A DNA stretch of 64,000 nt from Psychrobacter sp. APC 3281 (GCF_030407815.1 NZ_JASDCS010000001.1:248001-312000), one strand, 5' to 3'; shown: positions 37,453-46,909, counted from the first letter of the stretch. Translations and numbers: made by a program. Notes: generated from the sequence alone by a model not told the origin.

Positions 37453-37866
37453 TTAAGCAACAGTAACTTCTAGACGAGTATCGACATTGCCGCGAGTAGC
37501 ATTAGAATACGGGCACACCTGATGCGTAGCTTCGATCAACTGCTGCGCCTGCGCTTCATCAATACCTGATACTTCTACAGACAGCTCTATCTCTAGGTTG
37601 TAGCTACCGTCAGCTTTCATACCGATACCTACTTGCGCAGAGGTTTTTGAAGCGGTAACAGGCAATTTCATGTGCTGTGCTGTCATGCTCAAAGCGCTAT
37701 CAAAACAAGCCGCGTAACCCATGGCAAAAAGCTGTTCTGGGTTCACGCCTTCTTTATCTTGCTCTTGAAAAGATACCAAGTCAAATCCTAACGACCCATC
37801 GTCTAATCCAGTATGGCCAGAACGTCCACCAGTAGCGGTTGCGCGTGTTTTATAAAATATTTTCAT
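37453..37866 (-). CDS. ohr: Organic hydroperoxide resistance protein (OsmC family)
   Basis: Ohr is a thiol peroxidase that reduces organic hydroperoxides. The 137-aa protein has both catalytic cysteines, in MGYAACFDSALSM near 55 and HQVCPYSNATRGNVD near 120, and the N-terminal GRSGHTGLDDGSLG. These mark it as Ohr rather than OsmC. It starts at ATG 37866 with AAGGAAT upstream. It is divergent from an AraC-family regulator instead of the usual MarR-type ohrR. Confidence 0.94.
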   Translation of the reverse strand: MKIFYKTRATATGGRSGHTGLDDGSLGFDLVSFQEQDKEGVNPEQLFAMGYAACFDSALSMTAQHMKLPVTASKTSAQVGIGMKADGSYNLEIELSVEVSGIDEAQAQQLIEATHQVCPYSNATRGNVDTRLEVTVA

Positions 37867-38032
37867 GAGTAATTATTCCTTGTTTCATATTATTAGAGGT
37901 CGTACTTACGCTGTTGCGATGAAATTATTATAGATTCCTCTGCACTTATACGTTAGAACAAACCTCTATAACTCTTGCCTAATCCTACAAATATTTATAC
38001 TATCAGGCAATCCTATAAAATAAGCACTCGTG

Positions 38033-38884
38033 ATGAATCAAACGACTATTGCCCAACTTCTTACCGTACTACCTAGAAATAAAACCATTGAATCTGCCGT
38101 TTCAGGTTTGTTCTTTTACTGCGCGGACAAACCAAGCAAAGCCGTAAGCTATATTCAAGAGCCAAGTATTTGTATTGTATTGCAGGGAGAACGCGAGATT
38201 TATTTGGGTGCTGACTGTCAAAGGTTTGACAATAGTAACTTGATGTTCTGTCCAGTTAATATACCGCTAAGTATGCATATTAAACATGCTTCGATAAAAA
38301 ACCCTGTCATTGTTTTATCAATGAAATTAGATTTAGCCATGATTAGAGATGTATTAGCGCAGCTACCGACCACACAACCAATGGCAGGCAGCCATTTAGG
38401 GATAAAGTGGCACCTAGATGACACCATAATGGACGCGTTTGAGCGATTGATACGCTTGCTTAATTATCCAAACGATATTGATTTTCTGTCTTCTCTAATT
38501 CAACAAGAAATATACTATCGCCTACTCTTGGCTGAGCAAGGCAACAAACTTAAACAATTGGTCGTTATCGGTAGCCATACACGCCGCATTGCCCAAGCGA
38601 CTGACTGGATAAAGGCACATCTAGATGAACCTATCATGGTTGAGAGCTTGGCTAGTAGATGCGGCATGAGTGTCTCAGGGTTTCATCAGCACTTTAAAGA
38701 AATAACCCAGCTGAGTCCACTACAGTATCAGAAAAACTTACGTTTAATGGAAGCTAGGCGCTTAATTAAGATGCATGGTACGCAAATATCACAAATAGCG
38801 ATGCAAGTAGGCTACGAAAGCCCTAGCCAGTTTAGCCGAGAATATAAGCGATTTTTTGGTCTAAGCCCAAGTAACGAGTTGTAG
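38033..38884 (+). CDS. AraC-family transcriptional regulator
   Basis: This 283-aa protein has an N-terminal cupin-like domain of the AraC_N type (PSICIVLQGEREIYLGAD) and a C-terminal double helix-turn-helix. The first helix pair is around VESLASRCGMSVSGFHQHFK, and the second around ISQIAMQVGYESPSQFSREY followed by KRFFGLSP. The divergent ohr start is 166 bp away, so it may control ohr. ATG 38033 is preferred; GTG 38030 directly precedes it. No strong ribosome binding site is visible. Confidence 0.9.
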   Translation: MNQTTIAQLLTVLPRNKTIESAVSGLFFYCADKPSKAVSYIQEPSICIVLQGEREIYLGADCQRFDNSNLMFCPVNIPLSMHIKHASIKNPVIVLSMKLDLAMIRDVLAQLPTTQPMAGSHLGIKWHLDDTIMDAFERLIRLLNYPNDIDFLSSLIQQEIYYRLLLAEQGNKLKQLVVIGSHTRRIAQATDWIKAHLDEPIMVESLASRCGMSVSGFHQHFKEITQLSPLQYQKNLRLMEARRLIKMHGTQISQIAMQVGYESPSQFSREYKRFFGLSPSNEL

Positions 38885-38919
38885 TTATAATTTTATTTTT
38901 TAATAAAAAAAATTTTTTG

Positions 38920-38931
38920 CTTAGGCTATTT
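38920..38931 (+). repeat. Dispersed 12-mer CTTAGGCTATTT, copy 3
   Basis: Exact copy, 36 bp after the AraC stop, preceded by ATTTTTTG and followed by ACTATTAT. The extended match to copy 4 is TTTGCTTAGGCTATTTA. Confidence 0.6.
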
Positions 38932-39019
38932 ACTATTATATTTACGAAAGCATTCCTTAAAAAATATCATTTTTAAGTTGAATAATTTGCGGAGTATTTT
39001 AAATAAATAGAAAAATTGG

Positions 39020-39048
39020 TTGACGTGACTATATATTCGTATTATAAC
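39020..39048 (+). promoter_or_regulatory. Near-consensus sigma-70 promoter
   Basis: TTGACG at 39020 and TATAAC at 39043 are separated by exactly 17 bp, each with one mismatch to consensus. It lies about 100 bp upstream of the small membrane-protein gene. Confidence 0.7.
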
Positions 39049-39146
39049 ATATTATGTATATTTAAAATAATGAATGTATAGGAGCAGCTTTACTCTGCGT
39101 ACGATCGATGTAAAGCAATCAATAGAAAGCTTAGGGAGGAGATAAC

Positions 39147-39476
39147 ATGATTCGTTTAAGCTACACTCTCAAATGCTGGGCACTTGGCATTACTTTTTTT
39201 ACAGTGTTCTACTTTATGGTAGTCATGAGTGACCCTGGATTTAGTAAGTACATTTATATGTTAGCTTTTAGCACCTTGCTATTCCCTATTGCTAAGCGTG
39301 CAGTCGATGTCATGACCGATTTTTTCGCACCAGATATTGAATTGTTCAATGGATTGCTACCATCACTTTTAATCAATATTGTGATTTGGATGCTTACTCC
39401 ATTTATCGTCGCATTAACCGTGATTGCCTATGTACTTTATAGCATGGGTGTACTGACAGAAAAGATTAGCCATTAG
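39147..39476 (+). CDS. Small hypothetical membrane protein, 109 aa
   Basis: I do not recognise the family. Three hydrophobic segments are visible: WALGITFFTVFYFMVVMS near 12-29, IYMLAFSTLLFPIAKRAV near 37-54 and a C-terminal pair starting LLINIVIWMLTPFIVALTV. A short loop contains DVMTDFFAPDIELFNG. The ribosome binding site AGGGAGGAG 8 bp before ATG 39147 is excellent, and a strong promoter is upstream, so the gene is probably expressed well. It is followed by a perfect inverted repeat and has no same-strand neighbour. Confidence 0.8.
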   Translation: MIRLSYTLKCWALGITFFTVFYFMVVMSDPGFSKYIYMLAFSTLLFPIAKRAVDVMTDFFAPDIELFNGLLPSLLINIVIWMLTPFIVALTVIAYVLYSMGVLTEKISH

Positions 39477-39483
39477 ATATTAT

Positions 39484-39533
39484 ACAAATAGAAAGGCTAG
39501 ATTAGTGCTTGCTAACTTAAACTTTCTATTTGT
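39484..39533. terminator. Inverted repeat after the small membrane-protein gene
   Basis: Two perfect 12-bp arms (ACAAATAGAAAG and CTTTCTATTTGT) are separated by 26 nt, with weaker internal pairing. There is no clean T-run, so termination is likely but not certain. Confidence 0.5.
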
Positions 39534-39574
39534 GCATTAAAGTTCTAAACAAATACCTGATAAGATCTTTTATA

Positions 39575-40015
39575 TCACGTCTCAATCCGCTCACTATATG
39601 TAATATGGATTTTTAAATGCTTACTTACTAACTTCATTTCCTCATATATTTCCCGTGTATGAGACTTTCTCTGTAATGTGTCTGAAGAATTTTTTATAAC
39701 GAGATAAGAAATCAAATTCAAACTACGGCAACCTTCAATAAGATTTGATTCGCTTGGCATTCTCAATATTTTTGCAAAAACACTATAAAGTAAAATAGCT
39801 TGTTTCTTTGCCAAAATCATTGAAGATAATCTTATAACTTCATTTTGTACATCCTTATTGACATTATCATTTATAAAGCCCGATTGTTCTCGAAGAAATA
39901 GAGATGAAACTTCTCCAAGTGTTTCTTTTAACCCTACTATGGGCTCTAAAATCAACTTTAAAATAAACTGACCTATGACAAAAATTGTGACACCTGCAAT
40001 TATAGTTAGAAACAT
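39575..40015 (-). CDS. Hypothetical membrane-anchored protein, 146 aa
   Basis: I do not recognise this protein. One N-terminal helix (FLTIIAGVTIFVIGQFILKL) would anchor it to the inner membrane. The rest is a soluble helical domain of about 120 residues, including ILAKKQAILLYSVFAKILRM and EGCRSLNLISYLVIKNSSD. I chose ATG 40015 because TGAGG lies 8 bp upstream; an earlier in-frame start at 40051 has no ribosome site. The gene is AT-rich compared with hrpA, 40 bp upstream, and may be a recently acquired cargo gene, though it could share the hrpA transcript. Confidence 0.7.
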   Translation of the reverse strand: MFLTIIAGVTIFVIGQFILKLILEPIVGLKETLGEVSSLFLREQSGFINDNVNKDVQNEVIRLSSMILAKKQAILLYSVFAKILRMPSESNLIEGCRSLNLISYLVIKNSSDTLQRKSHTREIYEEMKLVSKHLKIHITYSERIET

Positions 40016-40055
40016 TTTATAAACCTCACAATTAAAGAGAATTATATACAACCTT

Positions 40056-43000
40056 CTAACTCACCTTATCCCACATCTTGCTTAGACGCTTGGGCGATAC
40101 TGCCATACGAGTTTTCATAGGCTGGGCAAACAGTTGAATACGGTATTCCTCCACCATCCAGCGATACTCACTGATGGCTTCTTTGTCCGCACGTCCTGCT
40201 AGCCGTTCCATATGCAAGTCAAGAGCATAAACACCATCGAGGTCGGCGTCGAGATTGTGCTCCAGACGCTCTAGTCGAATCTGTAGCGCTTCAAGATAGC
40301 GTGGGTACTGTTGCCAGTGGCTGTAATCCATCCGATAAACAAAATCAGCCAAATGTAAATCTTCTAACTGATCTTCGATATCATCGATAGACTCACCAAA
40401 TATTTCACGATCTAACATCAGCAACCCTTGGCGAATACGTTGCCAACGAGTATAGACATTCTTAAGCGTTTTGATAACGCTTTGACCAGTTAATAAGAAA
40501 TTACTCACTACCACTTCGAGAGTCTGAGTATACTCCTCAGAGGTAAACGGTAGCTCCTCGCTCAATCCGACTGCAATATCATCGGCGCTTTCTGGTAAAT
40601 TTTCAGAATGATCAAATAAGATATAGTGCTCTTCGAGAGCCGCGTCTAACGCAGCATCTATAACGATCGTTTTGAGTTTATCCATATCGCCAAGTGGTGC
40701 AAATGCCAGTTTAAATATACTATCGATTTGGCTCGTTAGCTGCTTTTTCTTTGCACCAAGTTTGCCTTTGATTAAAGTCAGCACCCCGATACGATGTGCT
40801 TGAAGTGCTGCATTGACATCAGTGTATTGATGAATCGATACAGCTTCTCCCGCTTCATCAGCGACAAGCGCTGCAAACTGTTTCATCACCACACCTGCAC
40901 TATGATGGTTTTTGCTAAAAGCAAAATGCTCAGGGAACTCAGTATGCACGCCTTGCTGCTCATTTACCGCTTGACTGGTTTCAGATGCATGACGAATCTG
41001 TAGGGTTTGTAGATCACGGCCTTTTTCGATGATACGGTTTTTCTCATCGACCACGCAGATTTGTGGCTGCAAATAACGATCAATCGTAGATGGATTGAAG
41101 TTCTCTGGCGTCACCGACATGATACCGCGACGATGTAATGCCTGACACAGCTGCTTCAGTAACCCTTGTCCACCCTTTGGTTGCAACTCATCAAACAAAC
41201 TGTCTGCAGTATTGGGTATCGGTACGATTTGACGACGTATCTCTTTTGGTAGCGACTTGAGCAGCTGCAACACCAATTCATAGCGCCAACCGGGCACACC
41301 CCACAGTAGCTCAATCGCGTCGAGCTGCGGTAATGCGGCAAGCGGTACACGTATGGTCACACCATCATCATCGCTGGCCGGATCAAAGATATAGCGGAGC
41401 GGCAGTTTTAAATCGCCCAGCTTCCACACTTCTGGAAAGTCCCCTGTGGTCGGCGCTTGGCTATTAAGCACATCTTCATCGGTGAAGAATAGATGCTTGG
41501 CATCATGCTTTTCGACTTCTGCACGCCAATCCTCAAACGCTTTGCGACTGGCAACGTGCTCAGGGATTTTCTTATCATAGAACTGATAGAGAGTCTCTTC
41601 ATCCACCAATAAATCACGGCGACGCAGCTTGTCCTCGATACGCTCAACATGAGCAATCTTATCCATGTTATGTTGCAAAAATGGTGCATTGCGACCAAAG
41701 TTACCCGTCACCAAGCCATCACGAATAAATATCTCTCGTGACTCGACCAGATTGACTTGCTCATAGTTGGTCAGCTGCTTACTAATAATAATCAGTCCAA
41801 ACAGACTAATCTGTGCGTAGGCTTTGACGCGTCCTGTTTTCTTGGACCAATGTGGTTCGAAGTAATGATATTTCAGCAAATCACCTGCCGCTGAGATAAT
41901 CCATTCTGGTTCGATTTTGGCAACAGTACGCATAAAGACTTGTGAAGTCTCCACCATTTCAAACGCCATTACCCAAGGTGGTATTTGTTTAAACACCGTA
42001 CTGGCTGGAAATATCTTGGCCTTTTGCTGACGCGCAGCCAAATACTCACCGCGGCTTTCAGTCTTATGCGCGATGATAGACAATAAACCCGTCAATAACG
42101 CTCTATGCAGATTGGCATATTTGACCGCTTTTAGCTCTTCGTCTTCGATCGCTGTTGGATCATTAACAGCCATATTTTTATCAAAAGCTTTTGACTCATT
42201 GACATTAGTTAACTTCAGTTCAGTGACCATCTGCACCAATTGACGGTGTGTCTGATGCCATTCACGTACACGCGGGAAGCTCAGATAGTTTTTCTTAGCA
42301 AACTGCTTACGCTGATTGCCAGACAGTTTATTGCCGTCTTCATCTTTTTCAAACAGCGCCTTCCACAGACTTAAATAAAACAAAAAGTCAGAGTCGTCTT
42401 GACGGAAGACCGCATGCTTCTGATCCGCTTGCGTACGTTTATTGGCAGGACGCTCGCGTGGATCCTGTACAGCAAGCGCTGCCACAACGATTAGCATTTC
42501 ACGAATACAATCAAAGTCGGAACCAGCCACCAGCATACGTGCCAGCCTTGGATCGATTGGCATACGCGCCATTTTCTGACCAGTTGCTGTCAAGCGCAGG
42601 TGATCAAGCCCTTTTCTCGCTTTTGGCTTGTTGGTTTTGTCCTGAGCAGCGGTATCTTTCTTGGAAGTAATAGCGCCCAACTCATTTAGCAATTTATGAC
42701 CATCAGTGACCAATCGGCTATCAGGCGGCTCAATGAACTCAAAGTCATCCACACTACCTAGACGTAGATTGGCCATTTGCAGGATTACTGATGCTAAGTT
42801 AGTACGTAAAATCTCAGGCTCAGTAAATTCAGGACGACCACTAAAATCTTCTTCGCTATAAAGACGAATACAAACACCTGGAGCAACACGGCCACAGCGA
42901 CCTTTACGCTGATTGGCCGCTGCTTGCGAAATTGCTTCAATCGGTAAACGCTGTACGCGCGAGCGATACGAGTAACGCGAAATCCGCGCAAAACCCAAGT

Positions 43001-44288
43001 CAATCACATAGCGAATACCTGGTACGGTCAATGCAGTCTCAGCAACGTTGGTCGCGATAACAATACGTCGACCTCGACCCGATGGTTGAAAGATACGCTG
43101 CTGCTCTTCATAAGTCTGCCGTGCAAACAATGGCAGTACTTCTGTATGGCGAGGGCCATGACGCTCAAGCACTTCCTGCGTCTCACGAATCTCAGCTTCA
43201 GTTGCAGCAAATATCAAAATATCAGCCTGATCGGCGTGACCTTTACTCTGCGCGTCGCTAAAGCACTCTTCGACCGCAGCAACCACAGCGCGCGGCAGGT
43301 TCTCTTCAAAATCATCGTAACTGTCATCTTCTGAGCTATTCACTGGCTCATCTGTCAACGGACGATAACGGACTTCTACTGGAAAACTACGCCCTTCTAC
43401 ATTAAAAATAGGCGCAGGAACTTGCCGTTTGAGCTTATTGTCATAACGGCTGAAGTATTCACTAAAGCGCTTAGTATCGAGGGTAGCTGACGTAATAATG
43501 ACTTTTAAATCTGGGCGCTTGGGCAGCATCTTTTTGAGATAACCCATAATAAAATCGATATTTAAGCTACGCTCATGCGCCTCATCGATAATAATCGTAT
43601 CGTACTTACTCAAAAACCGATCATGACCCAACTCAGCGAGCAGAATACCGTCCGTCATGAGCTTTACAATAGATTGCGCTGTCCCTTGCTCATTAAAGCG
43701 AATCTTAAAACTGACCGTATTACCTAATGGCTCACCCAGCTCTTCTGCGATACGGTTTGCCACACTACGAGCAGCCAATCGTCTCGGCTGTGTATGCCCT
43801 ATCTGCCCTGTAATACCGCGCCCTGCTAGCATTGCAAGCTTAGGCAACTGCGTCGTTTTACCAGAACCCGTCTCACCAGCAACGATAATAACTTGATTAT
43901 CGATAATCGCTTGTACTAAGTCTTCTGCGCGTTGGCTAACAGGCAGATCCAGATTTAGCTTGGCAGGTAAATCACTTGGAATACTATTGATACGTGCCTG
44001 CACAGCTTCTTGAGAACGCATTTTTATTTTCTCGTACTGAGCACGTTTTTTAGCGAGTACATCATCTAGCTTCTTTTCTTGCTCAGAATCATGATTAGAT
44101 TTTTTATTCTTAGGCACAGCAGCACGTGCCAGCTCACGTTCAAGACGGCTTAAGTAATAGCTATCCTTGGCAAGTACTGGTAGATCCGCCAGTGGTACTG
44201 CTGGCTTCTTAGTATCTTGAGTTTCATTTACAGTAGATGTATCTGAATCGCTGTTTTCAGGAATATTGGGCTTAGAAGTATTGGGCAT
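40056..44288 (-). CDS. hrpA: ATP-dependent RNA helicase HrpA (DEAH box)
   Basis: HrpA is a DEAH-box helicase that in E. coli resolves stalled ribosomes on mRNA. It has Walker A GETGSGKTTQLPK near residue 138, DEAH in IIIDEAHERSLNID near 235, motif III SATLDT, and motif VI QRKGRCGRVAPGVC. The helicase-associated domain, OB-fold and long HrpA-specific C-terminal DUF3418 region follow. The length of 1410 aa is about 100 more than E. coli, mainly a charged N-terminal extension. It starts at ATG 44288. A copy of the dispersed 12-mer sits just upstream, in the 5' untranslated region. Confidence 0.95.
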   Translation of the reverse strand: MPNTSKPNIPENSDSDTSTVNETQDTKKPAVPLADLPVLAKDSYYLSRLERELARAAVPKNKKSNHDSEQEKKLDDVLAKKRAQYEKIKMRSQEAVQARINSIPSDLPAKLNLDLPVSQRAEDLVQAIIDNQVIIVAGETGSGKTTQLPKLAMLAGRGITGQIGHTQPRRLAARSVANRIAEELGEPLGNTVSFKIRFNEQGTAQSIVKLMTDGILLAELGHDRFLSKYDTIIIDEAHERSLNIDFIMGYLKKMLPKRPDLKVIITSATLDTKRFSEYFSRYDNKLKRQVPAPIFNVEGRSFPVEVRYRPLTDEPVNSSEDDSYDDFEENLPRAVVAAVEECFSDAQSKGHADQADILIFAATEAEIRETQEVLERHGPRHTEVLPLFARQTYEEQQRIFQPSGRGRRIVIATNVAETALTVPGIRYVIDLGFARISRYSYRSRVQRLPIEAISQAAANQRKGRCGRVAPGVCIRLYSEEDFSGRPEFTEPEILRTNLASVILQMANLRLGSVDDFEFIEPPDSRLVTDGHKLLNELGAITSKKDTAAQDKTNKPKARKGLDHLRLTATGQKMARMPIDPRLARMLVAGSDFDCIREMLIVVAALAVQDPRERPANKRTQADQKHAVFRQDDSDFLFYLSLWKALFEKDEDGNKLSGNQRKQFAKKNYLSFPRVREWHQTHRQLVQMVTELKLTNVNESKAFDKNMAVNDPTAIEDEELKAVKYANLHRALLTGLLSIIAHKTESRGEYLAARQQKAKIFPASTVFKQIPPWVMAFEMVETSQVFMRTVAKIEPEWIISAAGDLLKYHYFEPHWSKKTGRVKAYAQISLFGLIIISKQLTNYEQVNLVESREIFIRDGLVTGNFGRNAPFLQHNMDKIAHVERIEDKLRRRDLLVDEETLYQFYDKKIPEHVASRKAFEDWRAEVEKHDAKHLFFTDEDVLNSQAPTTGDFPEVWKLGDLKLPLRYIFDPASDDDGVTIRVPLAALPQLDAIELLWGVPGWRYELVLQLLKSLPKEIRRQIVPIPNTADSLFDELQPKGGQGLLKQLCQALHRRGIMSVTPENFNPSTIDRYLQPQICVVDEKNRIIEKGRDLQTLQIRHASETSQAVNEQQGVHTEFPEHFAFSKNHHSAGVVMKQFAALVADEAGEAVSIHQYTDVNAALQAHRIGVLTLIKGKLGAKKKQLTSQIDSIFKLAFAPLGDMDKLKTIVIDAALDAALEEHYILFDHSENLPESADDIAVGLSEELPFTSEEYTQTLEVVVSNFLLTGQSVIKTLKNVYTRWQRIRQGLLMLDREIFGESIDDIEDQLEDLHLADFVYRMDYSHWQQYPRYLEALQIRLERLEHNLDADLDGVYALDLHMERLAGRADKEAISEYRWMVEEYRIQLFAQPMKTRMAVSPKRLSKMWDKVS

Positions 44289-44293
44289 ATTTG

Positions 44294-44305
44294 CTTAGGC
44301 TATTT
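44294..44305 (+). repeat. Dispersed 12-mer CTTAGGCTATTT, copy 4
   Basis: Exact copy 6 bp upstream of the hrpA start codon, reading opposite to hrpA. It could mask or replace the ribosome binding site. Confidence 0.6.
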
Positions 44306-44447
44306 ATTATGTAGAATTGGTTAGATTATGGGGGTAATTGGGGTATGATTCAAGTTAGTCGAGTCCTGATTGCTCTCGTAAGCTGTCCATTAGGTTTATT
44401 TAATCAAGCGTGTATTGAGTTACTTTTATGAAATTTAGATAAATCTA

Positions 44448-45038
44448 TTATAGCGCCAATTTCTTTAAATTCTTGATGCTTAGATAGCCGACGTACTCTT
44501 TGTCTTCTTTAGCATTCAGCTCATCTGTATCACTAATAGGCTCAATCGAAAGCTGAACATTGGAGATAAGATCATTTACGTTATATATGTCATCTATATC
44601 TACTGCAAACTTATCATCAATATGAGAAGCTGCATTGAAAGGTGACGTTTTATCTTTAAAAGTAGATTGCTTATAAAAATCACTTTTTTTTGCTTGTTTG
44701 ATCGCGTCAGCTTGGTTAGGTGCAACGATGAGTAGCTTATAATGGAATTCTTCAAAACTGTCCTGCTGATAGCCACCTAGATTGATAAAGAATAACTTTA
44801 AGTCAGCAGCAGCCTTTAATTGCTGACTTGGTTCAATTAACTTAATGGCATAACTACCCACTTTGGCAATCGCTCGATACGAATCAATATGCCATTTATT
44901 TTTTACCTCAGGCCAATGTTCATTGATATCTCCTATCAAGTCACTCACTTGACTGGCTGCACCAAAGAAAATATCGTGTTGCTCAATCAGACGGCCTTTA
45001 GGACGGCCGCCCAATTGAACCATATATAGTGTTAGCAT
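44448..45038 (-). CDS. DUF1543 family protein
   Basis: The 196-aa protein begins MLTLYMVQLGGRPKGRLIEQ and continues HDIFFG, the hallmark of the DUF1543 family, whose function is unknown. A second similar alpha-beta region follows (AKVGSYAIKLI, then KLFFINLGGYQQDSFEEFHY), suggesting two repeats. There is no signal peptide or membrane helix. It is separated from hrpA by 160 bp and from the metallophosphoesterase gene by 85 bp, all on the minus strand. Confidence 0.82.
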   Translation of the reverse strand: MLTLYMVQLGGRPKGRLIEQHDIFFGAASQVSDLIGDINEHWPEVKNKWHIDSYRAIAKVGSYAIKLIEPSQQLKAAADLKLFFINLGGYQQDSFEEFHYKLLIVAPNQADAIKQAKKSDFYKQSTFKDKTSPFNAASHIDDKFAVDIDDIYNVNDLISNVQLSIEPISDTDELNAKEDKEYVGYLSIKNLKKLAL

Positions 45039-45123
45039 TTTACGTAATCTCTATTAAATAAAAACCCATAGTTAATCTAAAGGTAATGCTGTCATTGCTA
45101 GGATAGAACGTTTTTAAGTACTG

Positions 45124-45930
45124 TCATACTGGAATCACTCTACCCGTCTTCAATGCAAATGCCCAATCTTCACGTCCGTTTCTTAGAGCCATATTTGCTG
45201 CTGCGTCATGGTCATAAGCGACCCTGACATGCTCAGTTTGCCAATGTTTACCTTGTTGAGTCTCAATACATTTGATAAGAGCATAATTAGCATGAGGCGA
45301 ATAAGTTTGCATCTTATGAATAATAGGCAAATCGTCTTCGTAAGCTGGATAGCCAACGCTACCACTATTCACAATAGTTTGTCCTGACGACAGTACTACT
45401 GTACGCGGGATGTGTGTATGACCACATAAGATAACATCATTATCAATACCATCAAGTAACGCCAATATAGTCGCATCATTACGCACTATTGGTTGACCCG
45501 TTTCGATATCCTCTAGTAAATATATCATGTCATCGGTCGGCGAACCATGGCAGAGGTATACATCCTCACTGACATGAAAATAAAATGGCAAAGACCGCAT
45601 CCATTCAATCGCTTTTTTAGAGAGATCTTTGATAATAAAACCCATGGTTGGATTATTAGCAATTTCTGCCATAGTAGCTTCATAAATCTGCCTATCCTGA
45701 TTACCTCTAATGGTAATAATATCATCTCGATTTGCCATTAATAGCTCATAGGTAGCATGAGGCGCTATTGGTCCGTATAAAATATCACCAAGATTGACAA
45801 TCTGATCAACATCTCGATATCTTATATCGGCAAGCACAGCTTCAAGGGCGTAGACATTACTATGAATATCTGAAATCGCAGCGATGGTTGTTATCTGTTT
45901 CTTTTCTAAGTTATCCATTTTCTGACTCAC
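45124..45930 (-). CDS. YfcE/MJ0936-type metallophosphoesterase
   Basis: This 268-aa calcineurin-like phosphoesterase shows the metal ligands in order: AAISDIHSNVYALEAVLADI (D-x-H) near 17-36, LGDILYG, IRGNQDRQIYE, VYLCHGSPTDD and LCGHTHIPRTV. The substrate is not predictable; family members act as phosphodiesterases in vitro. Its 5' end overlaps the 3' end of the upstream alpha/beta hydrolase by 20 bp, so the two are translationally coupled. Confidence 0.86.
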   Translation of the reverse strand: MSQKMDNLEKKQITTIAAISDIHSNVYALEAVLADIRYRDVDQIVNLGDILYGPIAPHATYELLMANRDDIITIRGNQDRQIYEATMAEIANNPTMGFIIKDLSKKAIEWMRSLPFYFHVSEDVYLCHGSPTDDMIYLLEDIETGQPIVRNDATILALLDGIDNDVILCGHTHIPRTVVLSSGQTIVNSGSVGYPAYEDDLPIIHKMQTYSPHANYALIKCIETQQGKHWQTEHVRVAYDHDAAANMALRNGREDWAFALKTGRVIPV

Positions 45931-46909
45931 TAATCAAAAACTGCTTTACAACGTCAACGGTTGCTAACGGATCTTCTTCGTGCGGTACATGACCTAAGTC
46001 ATCAAATACCTTAAGCTGACTATTACGTATATCTCTATGAAATAACGCGGCGTTTTCTACAGGAATAAGATCATCTTTTGCACCCCATAAGATCAAAGTT
46101 GGTATATCCAGCTGCTTTATTTGAGCTTGATCACTGTCATCATCAGTCTCATTTAGGCGACAACTTAATGCTTGACGATTACCTTGGCGCAAGGTCAATT
46201 CATAGTATCTGTTAATCAACTCCTCATCGACTTTGCTGTCATCGGCATACACGCTTAAAACGCTTTTTTCGACGACACTTCTGGGTAGGATACGATTTAA
46301 AATTGGTGACATCATTGGATATTTAGCAAGTTTAAAACCAATAGGAATATGTTTGGGCGTTGCTGGATAACCAACTGAATCTACCAATATCAATCGATTG
46401 ACACGCTCAGGATACAAAGCTGCAGTACGCCACGCTACCTTGCCTCCCAATGAATTACCGGCTAGCGTGACACGGTCCAGCTTCAAATGATTAAGTACTT
46501 CAATGACAAACGCCGCATAATTTTCGCTGCTATATTGTGTACTCTCGTCCACATAAGGACCTGTCAAACCAAACCCTGGCAAATCCATGCTCACGACACA
46601 GTATTGATCAGACAGCGCCTTGGTCCAGCCCTCCCATGTATGCAAACTTGCCGATGTACCATGCAATAAAACGATTGTTTCGGGTCGGTTTTTTTCGGCT
46701 GCATCGCCACGGTGTGTATGACAATTAGCTGACTGCACTACATGCGCCTGCATACCTTGTATGTCTATAAATTCGCTGTTGGGTAGTTGCCATTGTTTTA
46801 ACTCAGCGATGGTACGATCAGGTGCCCAATATTTTGCTATAAATGCCATTAACACGGCAATTGCGCCTAGTAATATCAGAACAGTTGCTTTTAATAAGTA
46901 CTGTGTCAT
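45911..46909 (-). CDS. Membrane-anchored alpha/beta hydrolase
   Basis: The 332-aa protein has one N-terminal helix (ATVLILLGAIAVLMAFIAK), then an alpha/beta hydrolase domain. The oxyanion region is LLHGTSASLHTW near 94, the nucleophile elbow AGNSLGGKVAW near 165, the acid in LILWGAKDDLIP near 275 and the His in VFDDLGHVPHEEDP near 308. The anchoring suggests action at the periplasmic side on a lipid or ester. The ATG at 46909 is preferred, with GGA nine bases upstream; a start at 46951 is possible. It heads a two-gene unit with the metallophosphoesterase. Confidence 0.87.
   Translation of the reverse strand: MTQYLLKATVLILLGAIAVLMAFIAKYWAPDRTIAELKQWQLPNSEFIDIQGMQAHVVQSANCHTHRGDAAEKNRPETIVLLHGTSASLHTWEGWTKALSDQYCVVSMDLPGFGLTGPYVDESTQYSSENYAAFVIEVLNHLKLDRVTLAGNSLGGKVAWRTAALYPERVNRLILVDSVGYPATPKHIPIGFKLAKYPMMSPILNRILPRSVVEKSVLSVYADDSKVDEELINRYYELTLRQGNRQALSCRLNETDDDSDQAQIKQLDIPTLILWGAKDDLIPVENAALFHRDIRNSQLKVFDDLGHVPHEEDPLATVDVVKQFLISESENG

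Larger units (their letters stand above)
38885..39146. other. AT-rich intergenic region after the AraC gene
   Basis: This 262-bp spacer is very AT-rich, with an A/T homopolymer tract at 38891-38917, one copy of the dispersed 12-mer and a near-consensus promoter (separate entries). Confidence 0.6.
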
